This document shows, piece after piece, positions 26,000 to 37,100 of a stretch of 64,000 bases of DNA. The stretch is from Amphritea pacifica (GTDB lineage Bacteria > Pseudomonadota > Gammaproteobacteria > Pseudomonadales > Balneatricaceae): contig NZ_JAFFZO010000003.1 in NCBI RefSeq assembly GCF_016924145.1, positions 62,001-126,000 of the forward strand. The letters are read 5' to 3'. The notes beneath the pieces were generated by a model. The model had not been told where the DNA came from. It did not search any database and was given only the letters and a program-made list of their open reading frames with translations. The position numbers were made by a program, and so were the translations under genes. Numbering within the stretch: position 1 is the stretch's first letter; every line of letters begins with the position of its first letter.

Positions 26000-28312
26000 A
26001 TGAATAAAATTCCGGTTAACGGCTCTGATGATTACCGTATCGAGAAGTTACTCGATATAACCAGCTTTGCAGAGCTGCTGGAAGGTTATTATCAGGCAAC
26101 CGGAATACCGAATGGCCTGGTCGGGCCTGGGGGTGAGCTGATCACCCAGGCCGGCTGGATCGATGCCTGCACACGTTTTCATCGCGGTCACGAAGAAACA
26201 AACCGCCGTTGCGTCGAAAGCAATTGCACCCTCCTCGAACAGGCCCAGACTCAAAAAGTTTGTAACTCTCTTTGTAAAAATGGCCTCTATGACTACGCCA
26301 CCCCCATCAATATCGACGGTAAGCATATTGCCACCCTGTTCATGGGACAACTACTGCATCAGCCACCCGATCTTAGCTATTATGAGCAACAGGCAGAACG
26401 CTTCAATTATGACAAAGCGGCCTATATAGAGGCCATTAAGCAGGTTCCGGTCATTCCCAAAGCGCAACTGGAAAAGCAGCTTAACCATATGGTTCAGGTG
26501 ACCACTGTGCTGGCCAAAAGTGCACTGAGCACTATCCGAGAGCACCACCTTCAGGAAGCCCTAAGCCACAGCAAAAAGCAACGTATTGAGATAAAAGACC
26601 TGCTTGATAACTCACCCACAGGTATCAGTTGGTGCGACGAAGCATGCAATATCGAATATATTAATCACACATTTACCCGGATACTGGGCTACACCCTGGA
26701 AGATCTCCCAAATGTTGATAGCTGGTATAAGACCGCATATCCAGACCCTGAAGTCCGTCATCCGATAGAGAAAATATTTAAGAGATGGCTCAACAGTCAG
26801 AAAAAAAGTAACGGCGCCTTTATGCCTCCTCTTACCACGGAGACTACTGTCCGCTGTAAGGATGGCACCAGCAAAAGAATCTCAAGCCAGGTATCGGCGA
26901 TTAACCAGAAGATACTCTATAACTGCACCGATATCACAGAAAAATGGCGAATCGAACAGCGCAATCTGACCCGCAACAGAATGATGGAGCGGGTTGCGCA
27001 GGGGGAACAACTTAACAGTATCATGCATCAGCTGATAACCGATATTGAGTCAGATGATCCCTCAATTCGCTGCAGCATCCTTTTATTGGATAGCGAAGGC
27101 AGGCATCTCTTAAATTGTGCGGCACCGAGCCTCCCTGATTTTTATAACGAAGCGATTCACGGCGTTGAGATAGGCGAGGGGGTTGGCTCCTGCGGTACAG
27201 CGGCCTTTCTCGGTAAACGGGTTATCGTTGAGGATATTGACATCCATCCATACTGGACACCCTATCGTGAACTGGCAGCCCGTGCCGGCTTGAAGGCGTG
27301 CTGGTCCGAGCCCATTATCTCTTCAACGGGTCGTGTCCTGGGTAGTTTTGCCATCTATCACAATACGCCAAATAAGCCGGACGATCACGATATTGAAATG
27401 ATATCCTTTGCAGCTAATCTGGCATCTATTGCAATAGAAACCCTCAAAAACCGGGAAGAACTGGTACGTAGCGAACAAGCCTACCGCAGTCTGGCAGAGA
27501 ACGCTCCGGACGCGATCGCGCGCTATGATGGAGCAGGCGATCTGATCTACACCAACCCAAACTTCGCTGCACTGTTCGCAAGTGATATGTCAGAAAATGA
27601 CAGCTATCTTGAACATTACCGCTCAGTGATCAGAAAAGTGATCAGAACCGGCACCCCTCAGCAGGTGGAGATCTGCATCCACGCAGGATCAAACCACCGA
27701 TATCTGATGTTTAATATCGTTAGTGAAGAGAATGAAGGAGGAGGGGGAGCACTGGCCATCGGGCGGGATATAACATTGCACCGGGAGATGGAGCATAAGC
27801 TGGAGAAGCAAGCCCGATCCGATTTCCTGACCCAGCTTATCAACCGGCGTCATTTCTTTGAACTGGCAAACCGGGAGATGCTGGTTGCCAGCCGCTATAA
27901 CAATGCACTGTCTCTCATCATGTTCGATCTTGACCATTTTAAACAGGTCAATGATACCTACGGACACGCCATTGGCGATCTGGTACTACAAAGAATAGCG
28001 GATGTCAGCCTGACGACTGTTCGCGCTGCGGATATTCTTGCCCGGTTAGGCGGCGAGGAGTTTGTTGTGCTGATGGTGCAGACCAGCCATGATGAGGCCC
28101 TGCAAAGCGCTGAAAGACTACGGCAGGCAATAGCCAGTACAAGCATCGCACTGGGCAGCGGTGAAGCGATCTCGGTAACCGCCTCGTTTGGAGTTACTAC
28201 CATACATTTTGATAGTGGTGACAGCCATACCATCAACCATATGATTTCCGATGCCGACAAAGCGATGTATCGCGCCAAACAGGAAGGGCGCAACCGGGTG
28301 GTCTACGCCTGA
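26000..28312 (+). CDS. Diguanylate cyclase with PocR, PAS, GAF and PAS sensor domains
   Basis: 770-residue cytosolic signalling protein. Domain order: PocR sensory domain (about 17-180, Cys-rich: RRCVESNC, VCNSLCKNGL), PAS (200-310), GAF (335-480), PAS (485-600), and GGDEF (610-770). The active site is GGEEF (residues 684-688), with the inhibitory I-site RAAD at 675-678, five residues before it as in PleD, so active and product-inhibited c-di-GMP synthesis is predicted. The LTQLINRRHFFE and FDLDHFKQVND motifs are intact. There is no EAL domain and no transmembrane segment. The PocR domain suggests a small hydrocarbon or redox ligand, possibly via its Cys cluster (inference). Confidence 0.93.
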   Translation: MNKIPVNGSDDYRIEKLLDITSFAELLEGYYQATGIPNGLVGPGGELITQAGWIDACTRFHRGHEETNRRCVESNCTLLEQAQTQKVCNSLCKNGLYDYATPINIDGKHIATLFMGQLLHQPPDLSYYEQQAERFNYDKAAYIEAIKQVPVIPKAQLEKQLNHMVQVTTVLAKSALSTIREHHLQEALSHSKKQRIEIKDLLDNSPTGISWCDEACNIEYINHTFTRILGYTLEDLPNVDSWYKTAYPDPEVRHPIEKIFKRWLNSQKKSNGAFMPPLTTETTVRCKDGTSKRISSQVSAINQKILYNCTDITEKWRIEQRNLTRNRMMERVAQGEQLNSIMHQLITDIESDDPSIRCSILLLDSEGRHLLNCAAPSLPDFYNEAIHGVEIGEGVGSCGTAAFLGKRVIVEDIDIHPYWTPYRELAARAGLKACWSEPIISSTGRVLGSFAIYHNTPNKPDDHDIEMISFAANLASIAIETLKNREELVRSEQAYRSLAENAPDAIARYDGAGDLIYTNPNFAALFASDMSENDSYLEHYRSVIRKVIRTGTPQQVEICIHAGSNHRYLMFNIVSEENEGGGGALAIGRDITLHREMEHKLEKQARSDFLTQLINRRHFFELANREMLVASRYNNALSLIMFDLDHFKQVNDTYGHAIGDLVLQRIADVSLTTVRAADILARLGGEEFVVLMVQTSHDEALQSAERLRQAIASTSIALGSGEAISVTASFGVTTIHFDSGDSHTINHMISDADKAMYRAKQEGRNRVVYA

Positions 28313-28581
28313 TCTGCATTGCGCAGAAAGAGACTGTCTCTGGTTGAATACCAATCGGGTATGTTTAACCTATATCATAGTTGAGCACAGCAGTTTCCAA
28401 CTGAAACAATCACTATCTCAGGTATCAAAGGGGTTCTGAACAAGAGCAGAGTTTTTGATGTCTGCAGTACCCTGACCACTGTCCCTGTAGTACACTGATT
28501 CCCAATCAAAAAGAGGCAGCGGACGCTTCATCTTTTTCCCGCTGCTCTCATTACCAATTGCTGTATAAGGTATAAGCATCG

Positions 28582-28761
28582 ATGCAAAACTTCTCTCAAA
28601 CGGCTGCATTCATCTGGTCGGTGGCCGATCTTCTTCGGGGTGATTTTAGACAGAGTCAATACGGGCGGGGGATTCTGCCGTTTACGCTGTTACGCCGCCT
28701 TGAGTGCGTGCTGGGGACTGATTTTACGCGCAATAGATCAGAATTCTCAACAGCTCGCTAA
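28582..28761 (+). pseudogene. Remnant of a different type I methyltransferase hsdM (N-terminal 48 or so codons)
   Basis: From ATG 28582 the frame reads [18 protein letters not shown], then [18 protein letters not shown], which is the N-terminus of a distinct HsdM family, before running into unrelated sequence and a stop at 28759. The intact hsdM 100 bases downstream starts quite differently. The break comes right after the ECVL motif, so all catalytic motifs are lost. A further short frame ([16 protein letters not shown], ending 28820) may be the 3' end of another lost gene. Read as a scar of an older restriction-modification locus. Confidence 0.7.
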
Positions 28762-28858
28762 TCTCCCTCGATAAGCTGGATGCTGTTACATCAACCAACA
28801 AACGTCTTAACGAAACCTAACAGACGATACAACTAAGAAAAACAACGAGAAAATACTC

Positions 28859-30415
28859 ATGACAAGCACCCAACAACGCGCCGCTCTTCAACGTCAGATC
28901 TGGGCCATTGCCAATGATGTACGCGGTGCCGTCGACGGCTGGGACTTTAAACAATACGTCCTCGGCACCCTGTTTTACCGCTTTATCAGTGAAAACTTTG
29001 CCGCCTACATTGAGGGCGGTGACGACAGCGTTAACTACGCAGAACTGCCCGATAGTGTAATCACGCCGGAAATCAAAGACGATGCCATTAAAACCAAGGG
29101 TTACTTTATCTACCCCGGCCAGTTGTTCGCCAATGTGGCCCAAAATGCCAACAGCAATGAAAGCCTGAATACCGATCTGGCGGCCATCTTTGCCGCAATC
29201 GAGGCCTCGGCCAGTGGTTACCCTTCCGAGCAGGATATTAAAGGCCTGTTTGCCGATTTCGATACCACCAGTAACCGCCTGGGCAATACCGTAAAAGATA
29301 AGAACAAGCGCCTGGCCGATGTACTCAAAGGCGTGGCGGGGCTGGAGTTCGGAGACTTTGAGGGCAGCCATATCGACCTGTTCGGCGATGCCTACGAATT
29401 TTTAATCTCTAACTATGCCGCCAACGCCGGTAAATGGGGCGGAGAGTTTTTTACTCCGCAGCATGTGTCTAAACTGATTGCCCAGCTCGCTATGCACAAG
29501 CAGACCAGCGTTAATAAAATTTACGACCCTGCCTGTGGTTCTGGCTCACTGCTGCTGCAAGCTAAAAAACATTTCGACGCCCATATCATAGAAGAGGGCT
29601 TCTTCGGCCAGGAGATCAACCACACCACCTTTAACCTGGCGAGGATGAATATGTTTTTGCACAACATCAACTACGACAAGTTCAATATGCAGTTGGGTAA
29701 CACGCTGATCGACCCGCATTTTTTGGACGACAAACCCTTTGATGCCATCGTCTCCAACCCGCCTTATTCCGTGAAGTGGATAGGCGCTGACGACCCCATA
29801 TTAATTAATGATGATCGCTTTGCGCCCGCAGGAGTCCTTGCGCCTAAATCCAAAGCTGATTTCGCCTTTGTGCTGCATGCACTCAGCTACCTTTCCAGCA
29901 AAGGCCGCGCCGCCATTGTCTGCTTCCCTGGTATTTTTTACCGTGGCGGTGCCGAGCAGAAAATCAGAAAGTATCTGGTAGATAATAACTATGTAGAAAC
30001 GGTGATCTCCCTGGCACCCAATCTGTTTTTTGGCACCACCATCGCGGTGAATATTCTGGTGCTGGCAAAAAACAAAACCAGCACCGACACCCAGTTTATT
30101 GATGCCAGTGGTTTGTTTAAAAAAGAGACCAATAATAACATCCTCACCGATGACCATATTCAGCAAATCATGGCGGTGTTTGATAGCAAGGAAAACGTCG
30201 ATCACCTGGCCCGTTCGGTGCCGCTTGAAGAAATTTCAGGCAACGACTACAACCTGTCGGTCAGCTCTTATGTAGAAGTCAAAGACACCCGCGAAGTGGT
30301 GGATATTGCTGAACTCAATGCCGAGCTAAAAACCACCGTCGCCGGGATTACCCAGCTGCGCCAAGAGATTGATGCGATAGTGGCGGAGATTGAAGGTGAG
30401 GAGCAGGACGCATGA
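28859..30415 (+). CDS. hsdM: Type I restriction-modification methyltransferase subunit HsdM (type IC / prrA-like)
   Basis: N6-adenine methyltransferase subunit forming M2S1 with HsdS and R2M2S1 with HsdR. The 518 residues match the EcoR124I type in length. AdoMet motif I is [10 protein letters not shown] (222-231) and the catalytic motif IV NPPYS (300-304). The N-terminal helical domain carries [20 protein letters not shown], typical of the type IC family, and the C-terminal coiled tail ([21 protein letters not shown]) contacts HsdS. The stop overlaps the hsdS start in an ATGA, indicating coupled translation. Confidence 0.96.
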   Translation: MTSTQQRAALQRQIWAIANDVRGAVDGWDFKQYVLGTLFYRFISENFAAYIEGGDDSVNYAELPDSVITPEIKDDAIKTKGYFIYPGQLFANVAQNANSNESLNTDLAAIFAAIEASASGYPSEQDIKGLFADFDTTSNRLGNTVKDKNKRLADVLKGVAGLEFGDFEGSHIDLFGDAYEFLISNYAANAGKWGGEFFTPQHVSKLIAQLAMHKQTSVNKIYDPACGSGSLLLQAKKHFDAHIIEEGFFGQEINHTTFNLARMNMFLHNINYDKFNMQLGNTLIDPHFLDDKPFDAIVSNPPYSVKWIGADDPILINDDRFAPAGVLAPKSKADFAFVLHALSYLSSKGRAAIVCFPGIFYRGGAEQKIRKYLVDNNYVETVISLAPNLFFGTTIAVNILVLAKNKTSTDTQFIDASGLFKKETNNNILTDDHIQQIMAVFDSKENVDHLARSVPLEEISGNDYNLSVSSYVEVKDTREVVDIAELNAELKTTVAGITQLRQEIDAIVAEIEGEEQDA

Positions 30416-31569
30416 GCAACATTAGCTTTATGGAAAAGCTGCTGGATGGGATTGAGGTGGAGTGGCTAGCGTTGGGAGGGCTAGCAGAAAATCTGGATTC
30501 AATGCGAAAACCGATAACCAGTGGATTGAGAGAATCAGGTGAAATTCCGTACTACGGAGCCTCAGGCATTGTTGATTATGTGAAAGATTATATTTTTGAT
30601 GGTGACTTTTTACTTGTTTCTGAAGATGGTGCCAATTTACTTGCTAGAAATACACCTATTGCATTCAGCATAAGCGGTAAAAGTTGGGTAAATAACCATG
30701 CCCACATATTAAAATTCAACACTTACGTCGAGCGTAGATTTGTTGATATTTACCTCAACAGTATTGATTTGACTCCATACATTTCTGGTGCGGCACAACC
30801 AAAGCTTAACCAAAAAAACTTAAATAGCATTCCAATCCCCATCCCCTGCCCAGACAACCCTAAAAAATCGCTGGAAATCCAGGCCGAAATCGTCCGCATT
30901 CTGGACGCATTTACCGCCATGACCGCCGAGCTGACCGCCGAGCTTAACCTACGCAAAAAACAATACAACTACTACCGCGATCAGTTGTTGAGTTTTGAAG
31001 AAGGGGAAGTGGAGTGGAAAACATTGGGGGAAGTGGCCGAGAACCTCGACTCAAAAAGAAAGCCAATCAAGAGCGGCTTGAGGGAAGCCGGAAATATTCC
31101 GTATTACGGAGCGTCTGGAATTGTCGATTACGTTAAAGACTATATTTTTGAAGGCGACTTTTTGCTTGTTTCTGAAGATGGTGCAAATCTATTGGCAAGA
31201 AATACACCAATAGCATTTAGCATTAGTGGCAAAACTTGGGTTAACAATCATGCTCATGTGCTTAAATTCGATACTTATGAGGAAAGAAGGTACGTCGAAT
31301 ATTACCTGAATAGTATCGATTTGACGCCCTATATTTCTGGTGCTGCACAACCGAAACTAAACAAGAAAAACTTGGAAAGTATCCGTATACCAACCCCTTC
31401 GCCAACAGAAAAAGAGCGAGTCGTATTAGTTCTTGATAAATTTGACGCCTTAACCAACTCAATCACAGAAGGTTTGCCCCGCGAAATCGAGCTGCGTCAA
31501 AAACAATACGAGTATTATCGTGATCTACTGCTGAGCTTCCCTAAACCGAATACCGAGGAAGCTGCCTGA
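30412..31569 (+). CDS. hsdS: Type I specificity subunit HsdS with two near-identical target-recognition domains
   Basis: DNA-recognition subunit of the type I enzyme. It has two TRD-plus-helix units. TRD1 is residues 21-145, TRD2 205-329; counted by eye they are 107/125 identical, sharing for example the stretch from [18 protein letters not shown] through [16 protein letters not shown]. Each is followed by the conserved spacer helix ending QLLSF or LLLSF. Because the two TRDs of HsdS bind DNA in inverted orientation, a palindromic bipartite target is predicted. The DNA copies differ mostly at silent sites, so this is not a fresh duplication. Overlaps hsdM by 4 bases; prrC starts 1 base after the stop. 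Confidence 0.95.
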   Translation: MSNISFMEKLLDGIEVEWLALGGLAENLDSMRKPITSGLRESGEIPYYGASGIVDYVKDYIFDGDFLLVSEDGANLLARNTPIAFSISGKSWVNNHAHILKFNTYVERRFVDIYLNSIDLTPYISGAAQPKLNQKNLNSIPIPIPCPDNPKKSLEIQAEIVRILDAFTAMTAELTAELNLRKKQYNYYRDQLLSFEEGEVEWKTLGEVAENLDSKRKPIKSGLREAGNIPYYGASGIVDYVKDYIFEGDFLLVSEDGANLLARNTPIAFSISGKTWVNNHAHVLKFDTYEERRYVEYYLNSIDLTPYISGAAQPKLNKKNLESIRIPTPSPTEKERVVLVLDKFDALTNSITEGLPREIELRQKQYEYYRDLLLSFPKPNTEEAA

Positions 31570-31570
31570 A

Positions 31571-32746
31571 ATGAGCAAGACGCTGACCAAGATTGCAGAG
31601 CAGTTAAATACGCCAAGAAAGGTGAAGAGTAAGAAGACCACGGAGGTCGAAGTCGTCACGCAGGTGCCTAAAGTACAGCTAATTTATGCATTCAACGGCA
31701 CGGGCAAAACCCGCCTGTCTCGTGAATTTAAACAGTTTGTTGCACCGAAAGGCAATGGCGAGGATGACGAAGCTATTTCGCCACGGGAGAAAATCCTTTA
31801 CTACAACGCCTTCACTGAAGATCTGTTTTATTGGGATAATGATTTAGAAGAGGATGCTGCCCCCAAACTTAAAATTCAGCCGAATACCTATACCGACTGG
31901 CTGCTCACCCTGCTGAAAGATCTTGGTCAAGATGCGAATATCGTCAAGTACTTCCAACACTTTGCCAATGATAAGTTAACCCCGCATTTCAGTGAAAACT
32001 ATGCCGAAGTCACCTTTACCCTGGAACGAGGTGACAATGAAGGTACAGAGCCTCTGAAAATATCCAAAGGCGAAGAAAGTAACTTTATCTGGAGTGTTTT
32101 CTACACGTTGTTGGACCAGGTGATTACCATCCTCAATGTTGCAGAGCCAGAGAATCGTGAGACTAGGCAATTTGATCAGCTGGAGTATGTGTTTATTGAT
32201 GACCCGGTTAGTTCATTAGATGAAAACCACCTGATCGAGCTGGCTGTTAATCTGGCGGGGCTGATCAAATCCAGTAAGTCAGACCTGAAGTTTATAATAA
32301 CCACCCACAGCCCACTTTTTTATAACGTGCTCTACAACGAGCTGAATAGTAAAGCCTGTTATCTGTTGGAACGGTTTGAAGATGGCACCTTTGCGCTGTT
32401 GGATAAGCACGGCGATTCCAATAAAAGCTTCTCTTATCACCTGCATCTAAAGCAGATACTGGAAAAAGCCATCGCTGAAAACACTGTGCAGAAGTACCAC
32501 TTCACGCTGTTGCGCAACCTGTATGAAAAGACGGCCAGCTTTCTGGGGTATCCCAAATGGTCAGAACTCTTGCCCGATGACAAGCAGGCGTATTTAAACC
32601 GTATTATTCAGTTTACCAGCCACTCAACATTGTCGAATGAAGCCGTTGCCGAACCCAGTGGCCCAGAAAAGAATACGGTTGCCTTGCTACTGAATCACTT
32701 AATAAGCAATTATGCCTATTGGCAGCAGGAAGATCCAAATGGTTGA
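31571..32746 (+). CDS. prrC: PrrC-type anticodon nuclease, guarded by the type IC restriction system
   Basis: Latent tRNA(Lys) anticodon nuclease that, in E. coli prr, is silenced by the type IC enzyme and released when a phage protein (T4 Stp) blocks restriction. The 391 residues include an ABC-type ATPase: Walker A FNGTGKT (41-47), signature [10 protein letters not shown] (165-174), Walker B and D-loop [12 protein letters not shown] (206-217) and His switch TTHSP (244-248). The nuclease part has Arg315, Glu319 and His351, with exactly the +4/+36 spacing of the Arg320-Glu324-His356 triad of E. coli PrrC. It sits between hsdS and hsdR as in the prr locus. Its stop overlaps the start of a decayed hsdR copy. 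Confidence 0.95.
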   Translation: MSKTLTKIAEQLNTPRKVKSKKTTEVEVVTQVPKVQLIYAFNGTGKTRLSREFKQFVAPKGNGEDDEAISPREKILYYNAFTEDLFYWDNDLEEDAAPKLKIQPNTYTDWLLTLLKDLGQDANIVKYFQHFANDKLTPHFSENYAEVTFTLERGDNEGTEPLKISKGEESNFIWSVFYTLLDQVITILNVAEPENRETRQFDQLEYVFIDDPVSSLDENHLIELAVNLAGLIKSSKSDLKFIITTHSPLFYNVLYNELNSKACYLLERFEDGTFALLDKHGDSNKSFSYHLHLKQILEKAIAENTVQKYHFTLLRNLYEKTASFLGYPKWSELLPDDKQAYLNRIIQFTSHSTLSNEAVAEPSGPEKNTVALLLNHLISNYAYWQQEDPNG

Positions 32747-32958
32747 TAACACTACGCCTATCGCTGAATCGAACAGTTCTATTGTTTTCGACAAGCGGAG
32801 CTTGAACGCGAGCTGATTGAAGTTTCTGCTAATCAGAGCTATGAATATTTGTCTTACATAATTAACCCGCAGGCCAAGCTGGCGAATGTGACAGGGCTAA
32901 CGCAACTACTCAATAAGGTCAGTTTTTTTAGGGTGAGTGGTTGCGTTTTATTGAAATC
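32739..32958 (+). pseudogene. Decayed duplicate of the hsdR 5' end
   Basis: Starting at ATG 32739, overlapping the prrC stop, this stretch aligns with the first 240 or so bases of hsdR at 34108: shared blocks include GAACGCGAGCTGATTGAAG, AACCCGCAGGCCA, GCTGGCGAATGTGA and GGGTGAGTGG. It has point changes, a deletion of about 40 bases after codon 18 and many stops. It most likely marks the original hsdR start, coupled to prrC, before insertion of the RhuM-Fic gene. Confidence 0.85.
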
Positions 32959-33086
32959 TCCCTCAATACGAAAGCAGTAGCCTGTTATGAGCAAAGTTCT
33001 GAGAGACATAGGCCTGCGGTTAACAGATGCTGTTACAATGCTGTACATGCTCTTCAGCCAGCAGCATAGCAACACGGAGGGAACCG

Positions 33087-34088
33087 ATGGCTAACCCGAT
33101 CGAAATTTATCAAACGAGCGAGCAGCATATTGAGATCAAGCTCGACCTTGATTCAGAAACCCTGTGGCTGACTCAGCGACAAATGGCCGAGGTGTTTGAA
33201 AAGGATGTGCGCACGGTCAATGAACACTTGAAAAATATCTATGAAGAGCAGGAGCTGACAAAAGATTCAACTATCCGGAAATTCCGGATAGTTCAACTAG
33301 AGGGTTCGCGGAAGGTGAGCCGTGAGGTTGATCACTATAATCTTGATGCGATTTTGTCCGTTGGCTATCGAGTGAGTTCTAAAAAGGGGACTCAGTTTCG
33401 TCAATGGGCCTCGCACATCCTTAAGCAACATTTGGTTGAAGGTTATACCCTAAACCATCAGCGCCTTGCGCAGCGGGGCATTGAAATAGAACAAGCACTT
33501 AGCTTGTTGTCTTCTACTCTGCAAAACCAGCAAATGATTAGTGAATCTGGCGAAGCGGTATTAGCCATGATAAGTGATTATGCACGCAGCTGGAGTTTAT
33601 TGCAGGCCTATGATGAGCAATCCCTGGGGGATTGCCTGCAAAAACAAAGCGATATGCAGGCACTTGATCTGGATTCGGTGCTATACGCCGTTGCTGAGTT
33701 AAAAAAGGAGCTAATCGCAAAAGGGGAGGCGACTGAGTTGTTTGGGCAGTTGCGTGGTCAAGGCCTGGCCTCTGCGATCGCGACTATCGAACAGGGCTTT
33801 GGCGATCAACTGTTTTACCCTAATGCCGCAAGTCGCGCGGCGAATTTGTTATATATGGTGATTAAAAACCATCCGTTTGCAGATGGTAATAAACGCACAG
33901 GCTCCTTTTTGTTTCTTTGGTATTTGCGGGTTCATCAGCACTTGTTGGCTAAGCCGGTGGAACAATTGATTAATGACAATACGCTGGTTGCACTCGCTTT
34001 GCTTGTGGCAGAAAGTAAGCCCGGACAAAAAGAATTAATGATACGCTTAATCGAACACTTCATTTTATTAAACGATAAAAACCACTAG
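33087..34088 (+). CDS. RhuM-Fic/Doc fusion protein inserted in the restriction locus
   Basis: 333 residues: an N-terminal RhuM domain ([19 protein letters not shown], a helix-turn-helix-like segment; then [10 protein letters not shown] and [13 protein letters not shown]) and a C-terminal Fic domain with [11 protein letters not shown] (262-272). The GNKR form resembles the Doc kinase version rather than GNGR of AMPylating Fic proteins, so phosphoryl transfer is possible (inference). ATG 33087 has a strong CGGAGGG site; the upstream in-frame extension is unlikely. No antitoxin gene or typical inhibitory motif is obvious nearby. It separates prrC from hsdR and is bracketed by a decayed and an intact copy of the hsdR 5' end. 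Confidence 0.9.
   Translation: MANPIEIYQTSEQHIEIKLDLDSETLWLTQRQMAEVFEKDVRTVNEHLKNIYEEQELTKDSTIRKFRIVQLEGSRKVSREVDHYNLDAILSVGYRVSSKKGTQFRQWASHILKQHLVEGYTLNHQRLAQRGIEIEQALSLLSSTLQNQQMISESGEAVLAMISDYARSWSLLQAYDEQSLGDCLQKQSDMQALDLDSVLYAVAELKKELIAKGEATELFGQLRGQGLASAIATIEQGFGDQLFYPNAASRAANLLYMVIKNHPFADGNKRTGSFLFLWYLRVHQHLLAKPVEQLINDNTLVALALLVAESKPGQKELMIRLIEHFILLNDKNH
33269..33293. repeat. 25-bp perfect palindrome inside the rhuM-fic coding sequence
   Basis: Arms AACTATCCGGAA (33269-33280) and TTCCGGATAGTT (33282-33293) around a central A, encoding part of TIRKFRIV. An odd-centred perfect palindrome of this length in coding DNA is notable; it may be a protein binding site or a by-product of codon use. 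Confidence 0.7.
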
Positions 34089-34107
34089 GACAGGCAGAGA
34101 GCAAGCT

Positions 34108-37100
34108 ATGGCAGAGTACAAAACGATTGCCGAGTCGAACAATTTTATTGTTCTCGATAAATACACCAAGGAATGGAAAGTTACTGAAAGCTACCAGAGC
34201 GAAGCGGAGCTAGAACGCGAGCTGATTGAAGATTTAGTCAATCAGGGCTACGAATATTTGCCTTCCGTCAATAACCCGCAGGCCATGCTGGCGAATGTGA
34301 GACTGCAACTGCAGATCCTCAATCAGGTCGAGTTTCTGGAGGGTGAGTGGAAGCGTTTTGTTGAAACCTATCTGGATAAGCCCAGCGACACCATTGTCGA
34401 GAAAACCCGCAAGATCCATGATGACTATATCCATGATTTTGTGTTTGATGATGGCCGAATCAAAAATATCTATTTGGTCGATAAAAAGAACATTGCCCGC
34501 AATAAAGTACAGGTCATCAAACAGTTTGCGCAAACCGGTCACTTTGCCAACCGTTACGATGTGACCATTCTGGTGAACGGCTTACCCCTGGTGCAAATCG
34601 AGCTGAAAAAACGCGGTGTGGCGATTCGCGAGGCCTTTAATCAGGTGCATCGCTACAGCAAAGAGAGCTTTAACAGCGAAGATTCGCTGTATAAATATTT
34701 GCAGTTGTTTGTGATCTCTAACGGTACCGACAGCCGCTATTTTGCCAATACCACCCAGCGCAATAAAAACAGTTTCGACTTCACCATGAACTGGGCGAAG
34801 GCTGATAACAGTCTGATTAAAGACTTAAAAGACTTTACTGCGACGTTCTTTCAGAAAAACACTCTGTTAAATGTACTGTTGCACTATTCGGTGTTTGATG
34901 TCAGCAATACGCTGCTGGTGATGCGCCCTTACCAGATTGCCGCCACCGAACGTATTATGTGGAAGGTAAAAAGCTCTTTTGAGGCCAGGAACTGGAGCAA
35001 GCCAGAGAGTGGCGGCTTTATCTGGCATACCACTGGCAGCGGTAAAACCCTGACCAGCTTTAAAGCAGCGCGCCTGGCGACAGAGCTGGAGTTTATCGAC
35101 AAGGTATTCTTTGTGGTAGACAGGAAAGACCTCGACTACCAGACCATGAAGGAGTATCAGCGATTCTCACCCGACAGCGTGAATGGCTCTGACAGCACCG
35201 CAGGCCTCAAACGCAATCTGGATAAAGACGATAACAAGATTATCGTTACCACCATTCAGAAGCTTAATAACCTGATGAAAAGCGAGGGAGATCTGGCTAT
35301 CTACTCAAAGCAAGTGATGTTTATTTTCGATGAATGTCATCGCAGTCAGTTTGGTGAAGCACAGAAAAACCTGAATAAAAAATTTAAGCGCTTCTATCAG
35401 TTCGGTTTTACCGGTACGCCTATCTTCCCACAGAATGCTCTGGGTGCAGAAACAACGGCGAGTGTGTTTGGCCGCGAACTGCATTCCTATGTAATCACCG
35501 ATGCGATCCGTGATGAAAAGGTGCTGAAGTTTAAGGTGGACTACAATGATGTGCGCCCAGCTTTTAAAGAGATAGAAACTGAGCAGGATGAGAACAAGCT
35601 CAGTGCGTTAGAAAATAAACAGGCTTTGTTGCATCCAGCACGTATTCGCGAGGTTTCTCAATATATATTGAATAACTTCCGTCAGAAAACCCATCGCCTG
35701 AACGCGGGCGGTCAGGGGTTTAATGCGATGTTTGCGGTCAGCAGTGTGGATGCTGCCAAGCTGTATTATGAATCACTCAATAAGTTACAGCAGGGTAGCG
35801 AAAGACCGCTGAAAATTGCCACGATATTTTCCTATGCAGCTAATGAAGAGCAAGATGCCATTGGTGACATTCAAGACGAAAGCTTTGATGTCTCAGCCAT
35901 GAACAGCAGTGCCAAAGAGTTTTTAACTGCAGCCATTGCTGACTACAACACTCACTTTAAAGGTAATTTCAGTGTTGATAGCAATGGTTTTCAGAATTAT
36001 TACCGCGATTTAGCCAAGCGGGTTAAGTCCCAGGAGATTGACCTCCTGATTGTGGTGGGCATGTTCCTCACCGGCTTTGATGCACCAACCCTGAATACAC
36101 TGTTTGTCGATAAAAACCTACGCTATCACGGTTTAATGCAGGCTTACTCGCGCACTAATCGCATTTACAATGCCACAAAGACCTTTGGCAATATCGTCAC
36201 GTTCCGCAACCTGGAAAGGGCGACGGTCGATGCTATCACCCTGTTTGGTGATAAAAACACTAAAAACGTGGTGCTTGAAAAAAGCTATCAGGAATACATG
36301 GAAGGCTTTACCGATGTAGTTACCGGTCAGGCGCGACGTGGTTTCATGGCGGTGGTTACCGAGTTAGAGCAGCGATTCCCAGACCCGGGGGCCATAGAAA
36401 AAGAAACAGACAAAAAAGACTTTGCCAAACTCTTTGGCGAATACCTGCGCGTTGAAAACATCCTGCAGAACTACGATGAGTTTTTCAGTCTGAAAGCCCT
36501 GCAAAACGTGGATATGAGTGACCCGGAAGCCGTCGAAGCGTTTAAGGCCGAGCACTATCTGGATGATGAAAAGCTGGCGGAATTACAAACCATACGCCTG
36601 CCTGCCGAGCGTAAGGTTCAGGATTACCGCTCGACCTACAACGACATCCGCGACTGGCAGCGCCGTGAGAAATCCGCAGACGAAAAAGAGAAGTCCGGCA
36701 TCGACTGGGATGATGTGGTGTTTGAGGTAGATCTGCTTAAGTCGCAGGAGATCAACCTCGATTACATTCTTGAGCTTATTTTTGAGCACAACAAGAGAAC
36801 CAAAAGTAAAGCGGATCTGGTGGATGAAGTTCGCCGTCTAATCCGTGCCAGTCTGGGCAACCGCGCTAAAGAAAGCCTGGTGGTGGAGTTTATCAATCAA
36901 ACCGATCTGGACCAGATTGGTGACAAAGCCAGCGTGATCGAAGCATTTTTTTCCTTTGCTCAAGCAGAGCAGCAGCGCGAGGCGGACGAACTGATCAATA
37001 CAGAGAATCTCAATGCTGAAGAAGCCCGCCGTTACATCACCACCTCACTAAAGCGGGAATATGCCAGTGACGCTGGTACAGAGCTTAACTCGATTCTGCC

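Noticed and set aside
28770-33030. Shared 12-mer GATGCTGTTACA near 28789 and 33018, suggesting a repeat bracketing hsdM-prrC
   Set aside because: Shared 12-mers are expected by chance in 64 kb and the flanks do not match.
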